Shown here: positions 22,303-28,368 of the stretch, piece by piece
Layout of the letters: each line of letters starts with the position of its first letter
Numbering within the stretch: the stretch's first letter is position 1
Assembly (NCBI GenBank): GCA_003164305.1
Contig: PLSZ01000648.1
Location: 1-28,368, forward strand
Reading direction: 5' to 3'
Source: Acetobacteraceae bacterium
Lineage (GTDB): Bacteria > Pseudomonadota > Alphaproteobacteria > Acetobacterales > Acetobacteraceae
Length of the DNA stretch: 28,368 bases
Made by a program: the position numbers and the translations under genes
Notes under the pieces: model-generated
Told to the model about the DNA's origin: nothing
Databases searched by the model: none
The model's input: the letters and a program-made list of their open reading frames with translations, nothing else

Positions 22303-23874
22303 ATGAGGAGACGGAATTTTCTGGCGGGAACGGCCGCCGCGGCTTTGGCGCGTCCGGCGCTCGGGGGCGTTGCGAAAAACCTGATATTCGTGCCGCAGAC
22401 CAATCTGACCAGCCTGGATCCGGTGTGGACCACGGCGACCGCGACACGCAATTTCGCACTGATGGTCTATGAGGGGCTGTACGGCCGCGACCAGCAATTC
22501 GTGCCTCGGCCGCTGATGGTCGAAGGCCACGTCATCGACGACGACGGCAAGCGCTGGACCATGAAACTGCGTGAGGGGCTGTTGTGGCACGACGGCACCA
22601 AGGTGCTGGCGCGCGATTGCGTCGCGTCCCTGCGACGTTGGATGAAGCGCGACGCCACCGCGCCCATCATCATGGACCGCGTGGAGGCGTTCGAGGCCAC
22701 GGACGATCGCACCATCGTCTGGCGGTTGCGGCGTCCGTTCCCGCTGCTGGCGCATTTCCTTTCGAAGGTGCAACCGCAGCCGGTGATGATGCCGGAACGG
22801 CTCGCCGCGACCGACCCGTACAAGCAGATGACCGAAATTGTTGGCAGTGGTCCGCTGAAGTTTCTGCCGGACGAGTATGTGTCCGGCATTCACGCCGGGT
22901 TCGCCCGGTTCGACAAATACATCCCGCGGCAGGAGCCCGTGTCGTATAACGCGGGCAGGCATGAGGTGAATGTCGATCATGTCGAATGGCGGGTTATTCC
23001 GGACGTGGCGACCGCCGCCGCCGCGCTGACCGCCGGGGAAGTCGACTGGGTCGAACTGCCGCAGCCCGATCTGATCCCGATGCTGGGGAAGGCCAGCGGC
23101 GTCACCACCGGGTTGCTGGATATTTACGGGACCGTGTCGATCCTGCGGCCGAACCATCTGACCTCGCCGACCAACAACGCGGCGCTGCGGAGGGCGATGC
23201 TCGCGGCCGTCGATCAGAAAGAGGTGATGGTCGCGGCAATGGGCGAAGTGCCGGATACCTGGAAAGCGCCGATGGGGTTCATCGTGCCGGGAATGCCGTC
23301 CGCGACCGAGGCCGGCATGGATAATGTCCGGATACGCAAGACGCCGGATGAACTCAAACGGATGGTGGAACAATCCGGTTACACGGGTGAGAAGCTGGCG
23401 TTCATGCACCCGACCGACCAGATCATCTACCACGCGGTTTCCACCGTTGTTGTCGATGCCTTCAAGAAGATCGGCATCAACGTCGATGAGCAGATGGTCG
23501 ATTGGGGCACCGTCGTGCAGCGCCGTCCGTCGAAAGAACCGGTGGACAAAGGCGGCTGGTCGATGTTCCCGGCCGGCGCCCCTGCGCCCGAATTCGTCGA
23601 TCCGATGCTGTCCGGACCGATGCGCAGCAACGGCGCCAAAGCCTGGTTCGGCTGGCCCGACGATCCGAAACTGGAAGCCGCGTACGAAGCCTGGCTCGAC
23701 GCGCCGAACGACGCGGAACGGCGAAAGATCGAGGCGGTGTATCAACTCGCGGCGTTTCAGTCGGTGCCGGTCATCCCCTGCGGCACCTATATGCCGCACG
23801 CCGCGTGGCGCTCGAACCTGACGGGCCTTGTCAAAGGGTCCGCTCCGGTGTTCTGGGGAGTGGACAAGACGTAA
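22303..23874 (+). CDS. Family 5 ABC transporter solute-binding protein, Tat-type signal
   Basis: Periplasmic solute-binding protein of the dipeptide/oligopeptide (SBP family 5) type, 523 residues, normal length. The N-terminus MRRRNFLAGTAAAALARPAL has the RRxFL pattern of a Tat signal peptide, suggesting export in folded form. FVPQTNLTSLDPVWTT, NFALMVYEGLYGRD, MKLREGLLWHDGTKVLARDC and GSGPLKF are family landmarks, with a C-terminal second lobe ending in PVFWGVDKT. No permease or ATPase genes are present in this window, so it is an orphan here. It lies between gor and the LLM monooxygenase in one operon. Substrate unknown. Confidence 0.9.
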   Translation: MRRRNFLAGTAAAALARPALGGVAKNLIFVPQTNLTSLDPVWTTATATRNFALMVYEGLYGRDQQFVPRPLMVEGHVIDDDGKRWTMKLREGLLWHDGTKVLARDCVASLRRWMKRDATAPIIMDRVEAFEATDDRTIVWRLRRPFPLLAHFLSKVQPQPVMMPERLAATDPYKQMTEIVGSGPLKFLPDEYVSGIHAGFARFDKYIPRQEPVSYNAGRHEVNVDHVEWRVIPDVATAAAALTAGEVDWVELPQPDLIPMLGKASGVTTGLLDIYGTVSILRPNHLTSPTNNAALRRAMLAAVDQKEVMVAAMGEVPDTWKAPMGFIVPGMPSATEAGMDNVRIRKTPDELKRMVEQSGYTGEKLAFMHPTDQIIYHAVSTVVVDAFKKIGINVDEQMVDWGTVVQRRPSKEPVDKGGWSMFPAGAPAPEFVDPMLSGPMRSNGAKAWFGWPDDPKLEAAYEAWLDAPNDAERRKIEAVYQLAAFQSVPVIPCGTYMPHAAWRSNLTGLVKGSAPVFWGVDKT

Positions 23875-23886
23875 GGAGCCGTGACG

Positions 23887-25230
23887 ATGCCTGATACGAG
23901 GATGATGCGCCTGGGTGCCTTCATGCGACCGGTCGGGATTCACACCGCGTGGTGGCGCTACCCCGGCGCTTACCCCGACGCGAACTTCAATCTGAAGCAC
24001 ATCGTCCGGCTGGCCCAGAAGTTGGAAGCCGGAAAATTCGACGCGTTCTTCATGGCCGATCACCTGGCCGTGCTGAACATGCCGATGGCGGCGTTGAAGC
24101 GCAGCGCCACCGTGACGTCGTTCGACCCGATGGCGCTGCTGCCGGCTCTGGCGATAGTGACGGAACGGTTGGGCCTGATCGCCACCGGCTCAACCACGTT
24201 CGACGCGCCGTATCATGTCGCGCGGCGGTTCGCCTCGTTGGATCATGTCAGCGAGGGCCGCGCGGGATGGAATATCGTCACGACATCGAACCCGGATTCG
24301 GCGTTGAATTTCGGGTTGGACGAGCACATGGAGCACGACGAACGCTACCGCCGCGCGCGCGAGTTCTTCGATGTGGTCACGGGGCTGTGGGACTCCTGGG
24401 CCGACGACGCGTTCATTCGCGACGTCGAGAACGGGATTTATTTCGATCCCGACCGGTTGCACGTGCTGGATCACCAGGGCGAATACTTCAAGGTGCGCGG
24501 TCCGCTGAACATCGCGCGGCCGGTGCAGGGCTGGCCGTTGATCGTGCAGGCGGGCGCGTCCGACGCGGGGCGGCAACTTGCGGCCGAGACCGCGGAAATG
24601 ATCTTTTCGCCGGGCGGTCCGATCACCGATTGCCAACGCTATTACAACGACGTGAAGGCGCGCGCATCGGCGGTGGGACGTGATCCGGAGCATGTGAAGA
24701 TCCTGCCCGGCTGTCTGGTCGTGGTCGGGGAGACGGACGCGGAAGCCCACGCCAAACGCACGAAACTCGATAGTCTGGTGCATCCGGACAGCGGCATGGC
24801 GTCGCTGTCGATCGCTCTGGGAACCGACGCGTCGAAGTTCGACCTGGACGGGCCATTGCCGGATATTCCGGAGACGAACCAAAGCCAGAGCGGGCGCCAG
24901 CGCGTCATCGACCGGGCGAAGCGAGACAATCTGACGGTAAGGCGACTGGCGCAAATCCTCGGCGCCTATGGCGGGCTGGCGATGGTTGGCAGCGTTAAGA
25001 CGATCGCCGATAAGATGGAAGAGTATTTCCACGAACGCGCCTGCGACGGGTTCAACATCATGTTTCCATGGGTTCCCGGCGGATTGGACGAGTTCGTCGA
25101 TCAGGTCGTCCCCGAACTGCAACGGCGTGGCGTGTTCCGGAAAGAATACGAGGGCAAAACATTACGGGAGAACCTCGGCCTGCCGCGGCCGCCGAACCGG
25201 TTCTTCCCCGACACGAAAGGCTTCCAATGA
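23887..25230 (+). CDS. NtaA/SnaA/DszA family flavin-dependent monooxygenase
   Basis: A luciferase-superfamily two-component monooxygenase, 447 residues, the size of the NtaA/SnaA/DszA/SoxA group (nitrilotriacetate, dibenzothiophene and similar substrates). Recognised segments are MMRLGAFMRPVGIHTAWWRYP, FDAFFMADHLAV, TERLGLIATGSTTFDAPYH, RAGWNIVTTSNPDSALNFG and the C-terminal GFNIMFPWVPGGLDEFVDQV. It needs reduced FMN from a separate reductase not seen in the window. The start ATG 23887 lies eight bases after GGAG; GTG 23881 is too close to it. Its stop overlaps the ThDP enzyme start (ATGA). Confidence 0.93.
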   Translation: MPDTRMMRLGAFMRPVGIHTAWWRYPGAYPDANFNLKHIVRLAQKLEAGKFDAFFMADHLAVLNMPMAALKRSATVTSFDPMALLPALAIVTERLGLIATGSTTFDAPYHVARRFASLDHVSEGRAGWNIVTTSNPDSALNFGLDEHMEHDERYRRAREFFDVVTGLWDSWADDAFIRDVENGIYFDPDRLHVLDHQGEYFKVRGPLNIARPVQGWPLIVQAGASDAGRQLAAETAEMIFSPGGPITDCQRYYNDVKARASAVGRDPEHVKILPGCLVVVGETDAEAHAKRTKLDSLVHPDSGMASLSIALGTDASKFDLDGPLPDIPETNQSQSGRQRVIDRAKRDNLTVRRLAQILGAYGGLAMVGSVKTIADKMEEYFHERACDGFNIMFPWVPGGLDEFVDQVVPELQRRGVFRKEYEGKTLRENLGLPRPPNRFFPDTKGFQ

Positions 25231-26906
25231 AACCGCGTCTTGGTGGCCATATCCTGGCCTCGGCTTTGGTCGCTCAGGGCATCGATCATGTGTTCGAGGT
25301 TCCCGGCGAAAGTTTCCTCGACACGCTGGACGGGCTGCACGACGTTGGCGATAAACTGAAGTTGGTCACCTGCCGATTCGAGGCGGGCGCGGTCAACATG
25401 GCCGAGGCTTACGGTAAACTTAAGGGTAAGCCGGCGGCGGCGATGGTCACGCGCGGGCCGGGTGCGTGCCATGGCTCGATCGGGGTGCACATCGCATACC
25501 AGGACAGCACGCCGATGTTGCTGTTCGTCGGCCAGATCCCGCATGAGGACACCGGCCGCGACGCGTTCCAGGAAGTCGATTATCGCCAGATGTTCGCTCC
25601 GTTGGCGAAATGGGTGACGCAGATCGACCACGCGCACCGCATACCGGAAATCGTCGCCCACGCGGTGGATGTGGCGACGTCGGGCCGGCCCGGTCCGGTG
25701 GTTATTGCTTTATCGGAAGAAATGCAGAAGCATGCCGTCAGTGTCCCGGATATCCCTCGCGCGCCGGTTTCGGTGGCGTATCCGGACCCGGCGGCGTTGA
25801 AGACGATGCGGGAGATGATCGCTGCGGGGAAACGGCCGGTCGCGGTGGTCGGCGGGTCCTGCTGGACTGAAGAGGGCCGCGCCGCGTTGGGACGATTCCT
25901 GGTCCAGAACGATATCCCGGTCACCGTCGGATTCCGCCGCCAGGCGCACTACGACGGGGCACAGGCCAACTTCGCGGGGGATCTGGGGGTTGGATCGGAT
26001 CCAGGCCTGGTCGGCAAGATCAAGGAAGCGGATCTGATCCTGGCCCTCGGTAGCCGGCTCGGCGACGCGGTGACCCAGGGCTACACGCTGCTGGATATGG
26101 CGGGCGCGGTGCCGATTATCCAGGTGCTGCCGGATGGCGCCGAGATCGGCCGTGTGTTCCGGCCCGCTCTGGGGATTGTTTCGGACCTGAATGTGTTCGC
26201 GCTTGCCGCCGCCGCGCTGGAACCGGTTACGCCGTCGTGGTCGGCCTGGACACGGGACCTGCGATCGTTGCGGGAGGCGCAACGCGCGGTGCCGAATTAT
26301 GACGGGACATTGAACCTCGGCACGGTGATGCGCGAGTTGGAAACGCTGCTCGCTCCCGACGCCATCGTCACCACCGACGCCGGCAACTTCGCCGGGTGGG
26401 CCACGCGATTTCTGAACTTCTCCGACAGGCAGCGCTACATCGGACCGACCAACGGCGCGATGGGATATTCCGTTCCGGCGGCAATCGGCGCGTCCATCAC
26501 CTACCCGAAACGGATGGTCGTCAGCATGGTCGGCGACGGCGGTTTCATGATGACCGGACAGGAACTCGCCACCGCGTTCCACCACGGTGCCGCTCCCATC
26601 GTCCTGGTGTTCAACAACAATCAGTTCGGCACCATCCGCATGCATCAGGAGCGTGCGTACCCCTGGCGCGTGACCGGCACTCAGGTCACCAATCCGGATT
26701 TTTGCAAATACATTCAGGCATTCGGCGGTCACGGTGAAATCGTCAGCGAAACGGCGGCGTTCGCTCCGGCGTTCCGTCGCGCGGTGGACAGCGGCAAGCC
26801 GGCGGTGATCGAACTGCGGATGAATCCAGACCAGATCACGACCCGTGCGACGGTCGCCGATTTGCGGGCCGGCAAGACGCCGCCGCCGGACGTTTCGCGT
26901 GCATGA
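25227..26906 (+). CDS. Thiamine diphosphate-dependent enzyme (acetolactate synthase-like)
   Basis: ThDP enzyme of the POX/AHAS-like family, 559 residues, with three domains: PYR (1-170), central (about 190-330) and PP (about 365-540). E52 in CRFEAGAVNMAEAYGK is the conserved cofactor-activating Glu. The ThDP/Mg site is GDGGFMMTGQELATA (GDG at 436-438), ending with FNNNQFGTIRMHQE (Asn at 463-465), the GDG-x(25)-NN pattern. The central domain retains GSRLGDAVTQGY, but I cannot tell whether FAD binds. The acetolactate synthase regulatory subunit gene is not adjacent, so a catabolic decarboxylase or carboligase is more likely than branched-chain synthesis. Starts within the preceding stop; its own stop overlaps the next start by four bases. 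Confidence 0.9.
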   Translation: MKPRLGGHILASALVAQGIDHVFEVPGESFLDTLDGLHDVGDKLKLVTCRFEAGAVNMAEAYGKLKGKPAAAMVTRGPGACHGSIGVHIAYQDSTPMLLFVGQIPHEDTGRDAFQEVDYRQMFAPLAKWVTQIDHAHRIPEIVAHAVDVATSGRPGPVVIALSEEMQKHAVSVPDIPRAPVSVAYPDPAALKTMREMIAAGKRPVAVVGGSCWTEEGRAALGRFLVQNDIPVTVGFRRQAHYDGAQANFAGDLGVGSDPGLVGKIKEADLILALGSRLGDAVTQGYTLLDMAGAVPIIQVLPDGAEIGRVFRPALGIVSDLNVFALAAAALEPVTPSWSAWTRDLRSLREAQRAVPNYDGTLNLGTVMRELETLLAPDAIVTTDAGNFAGWATRFLNFSDRQRYIGPTNGAMGYSVPAAIGASITYPKRMVVSMVGDGGFMMTGQELATAFHHGAAPIVLVFNNNQFGTIRMHQERAYPWRVTGTQVTNPDFCKYIQAFGGHGEIVSETAAFAPAFRRAVDSGKPAVIELRMNPDQITTRATVADLRAGKTPPPDVSRA

Positions 26907-28368
26907 CGGTCGCCATCGCCGACGCGGCGCGGCATTACGCCGCCCGTGACCTCGACCAGGCAGCTTCCGTCTGCCTGGAACTGCTCCGCCACGACAGGCT
27001 GCACTTCGACGCGCTGCATCTTCTCGGCGTGATCTGCACTAATCAGGGGCGGCACGCGGACGGTGTCAGCTACCTGCTGCGCGCCGCCGCGATCCGGCCC
27101 GACGATGGTCGCCTGCACTCCAATCTCGGCAGTTCGTACGGCGCCGTGCAGCGTTTCGATAAGGCCGTCGAGGCCTATCAGCGCGCCATTTCCCTGAATT
27201 ATCGCGACGCCGGCCTGTTGAACAACCTCGGACTCGCACAACTGGGTCTTGGCCAGACAGAAGAGTCGATCGTAACGTTCCGTGCCGCGATCGACATGGA
27301 TCCGGCGAACGACCCCGCGCTGTATAATCTGGCGCGCGCTTTGTCGACCGCGGGGAAACTGGCCGAAGCGGAAACGGAATTTCGGCATCTGTGGCGCCGG
27401 CTGCCGGAAGACGCGGCCGCGCAACGGGTCGGCGACGTGGCGAACGGCCTGGCCCGCGCGCTGCTGGAGCAAGGCCGGCCGGAGGAGGCGCTGGCCGCGT
27501 TGCGCGATGGCGCGGCGCGGTGTCCCGATGCCGGATCGATCCAATGGCACGAGGCACTGACCCTGCTGTTGCTCGGCCGTTGCGAGGAAGGGTGGCGTGC
27601 TTACGAAACCCGCTTCACCGTGGCCAATCACGACCGGCCGCATCCCGATTATCACGTTCTCGATCTGGATCGCGTCGCGGGACAACGTGTGCTGATCAAG
27701 GAAGAGCAAGGCCGCGGCGACATCATTCAGTTCCTGCGCTACGCCCGCTTGCTGTCTGAACGTGGCGCGCGAGTCCGGCTCAGCGTTTACAAGGACCTGA
27801 TCCCCCTGGCGGAGGAACTGCCGGAGGTGGAACAAGTGCTCGGCCCGGACGCCGACGAAACCGAATACGACCTGCTGACTTCGATCATGAGCCTGCCTCT
27901 GGCATTTTCGACCACGATCGGAACGATCCCGGCGGACGTGCCGTATTTGCGCGCGCCGGCCTCGCGAATTGGCCGCATGACGCATCACCTTGGCCCAGTG
28001 TCCGGACCGCGCGTCGGTCTCGCCTGGTCCGGATCCCCGGCCAGCCAGGCGCGGGCGGCGATCCAGGCGGCGCTCCTGGAGCCAATGCTGAACCGGAACG
28101 GAATCGAATTTCATTGTCTGCAAAAGGAGATTCTGCCTGACGATCGGGCCTGGCTGGATCGGTCCGGGCGCGTCACGACGCATGGGGCGATGCTGCGCGA
28201 TTTCGGCGATACCGCCGCGCTGATCCAGGCGATGGATCTGGTGATTTCGATCGATACCGCGGTCGCGCATCTGGCGGGGGCGTTGGCGAAACCCGTCTGG
28301 GTCATGCTCGCGTACAATCCCGACTGGCGCTGGCTATTGGGCCGCGACGACAGTCCCTGGTATCCCAC
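26903..28368 (+). CDS. TPR-repeat protein with C-terminal glycosyltransferase-like domain, 3' end outside window
   Basis: The frame starts at ATG 26903 inside the previous stop and stays open to the right edge (488 codons), so the C-terminus is missing. Residues 1-240 are tetratricopeptide repeats, for example LLGVICTNQGRHADGVSYLL, LHSNLGSSYGAVQRFDKAVE and LLNNLGLAQLGLGQTEESIV. From about 265 there is a glycosyltransferase-like (GT-B, family 9 or related) domain: RVLIKEEQGRGDIIQFLRYARLL, RVGLAWSGSPAS and the characteristic VISIDTAVAHLAGALAKPVW followed by NPDWRWLLGRDDSPWYP. Such proteins are common in Alphaproteobacteria. Coupling to the ThDP gene may reflect operon growth rather than shared chemistry. 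Confidence 0.9.
   Translation, partial: MTVAIADAARHYAARDLDQAASVCLELLRHDRLHFDALHLLGVICTNQGRHADGVSYLLRAAAIRPDDGRLHSNLGSSYGAVQRFDKAVEAYQRAISLNYRDAGLLNNLGLAQLGLGQTEESIVTFRAAIDMDPANDPALYNLARALSTAGKLAEAETEFRHLWRRLPEDAAAQRVGDVANGLARALLEQGRPEEALAALRDGAARCPDAGSIQWHEALTLLLLGRCEEGWRAYETRFTVANHDRPHPDYHVLDLDRVAGQRVLIKEEQGRGDIIQFLRYARLLSERGARVRLSVYKDLIPLAEELPEVEQVLGPDADETEYDLLTSIMSLPLAFSTTIGTIPADVPYLRAPASRIGRMTHHLGPVSGPRVGLAWSGSPASQARAAIQAALLEPMLNRNGIEFHCLQKEILPDDRAWLDRSGRVTTHGAMLRDFGDTAALIQAMDLVISIDTAVAHLAGALAKPVWVMLAYNPDWRWLLGRDDSPWYP

Noticed and set aside
20873..22459. Minus-strand 528-codon frame
   Set aside because: Antisense of glutathione reductase; composition is Arg/His/Asp-rich with no motifs.
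22207..24063. Minus-strand 618-codon frame
   Set aside because: Antisense of the solute-binding protein gene, which has clear family motifs, a signal peptide and a ribosome binding site; long antisense frames are expected at this GC.
26729..28270. Minus-strand 513-codon frame
   Set aside because: Antisense of the TPR/glycosyltransferase gene, whose plus-strand frame shows repeats and the conserved SIDTAVAHLAGAL motif.
1..28368. CRISPR array, rRNA or tRNA gene
   Set aside because: No regularly spaced repeat-spacer array, rRNA segment or tRNA cloverleaf was found by eye on either strand.

Overview
The window looks like chromosomal DNA of a high-GC alphaproteobacterium, most likely an Acetobacteraceae-like member of the Rhodospirillales. 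This rests on strong GC bias, hopanoid genes hpnA-hpnB-hpnC-hpnD, a near-perfect EcfG-type (alphaproteobacterial general stress response) promoter, and the gene families present. The genus is not resolved. Both ends of the window cut through genes: a YihY/BrkB membrane protein on the left and a TPR/glycosyltransferase protein on the right.

Layout. Bases 1-7300 are mainly single genes: brkB-like (-), DUF1330 (+), a small unknown protein, ruvC (-) without ruvAB, a family 2 glycosyltransferase (+), a small tail-anchored protein (-), DUF427 (+), a crotonase (-), two small exported Thr-rich proteins (-), and a SAM methyltransferase (-). The intergenic DNA here holds two copies of one dispersed palindrome, at 4502-4525 and 6461-6484. 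Bases 7483-12030 hold a small membrane or secreted protein followed by the hopanoid operon hpnABCD. It stops after the squalene-forming genes: hpnE and the squalene-hopene cyclase gene do not follow.

The most striking part is 12136-14440. Just after hpnD lies a tandem array of an intergenic repeat of about 180 bp. Its second unit is split by a 1888-bp segment (12384-14271). That segment has 38-bp imperfect terminal inverted repeats beginning GGGG and is bordered by a perfect 5-bp duplication, AATCA, which is the end structure of Tn3-family transposons. I recognise no transposase or resolvase in it. Its only recognisable gene is a complete adenylosuccinate lyase (PurB)-family gene with visibly lower GC than its surroundings. 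I read this as a non-autonomous Tn3-type mobile insertion cassette carrying a purine-type lyase. Removing it and one AATCA rejoins the second repeat unit.

Bases 14452-20820 hold short operons: aldo-keto reductase plus M19 dipeptidase (-), an unknown Ser/Thr-rich protein (+), GST plus YbaK-like deacylase (+), an LLM flavoprotein (+), tsaE (-), and VOC protein plus HpaI-type aldolase (-). Bases 20918-28368 are a tight plus-strand operon: glutathione reductase, a Tat-type family 5 solute-binding protein without its permease, an NtaA/SnaA-type flavin monooxygenase, a ThDP-dependent acetolactate-synthase-like enzyme, and a TPR/GT protein. The last three are joined by 4-base start/stop overlaps. 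Together with the divergent aldolase/VOC pair this looks like an uptake and oxidative catabolism locus whose substrate cannot be told from sequence.
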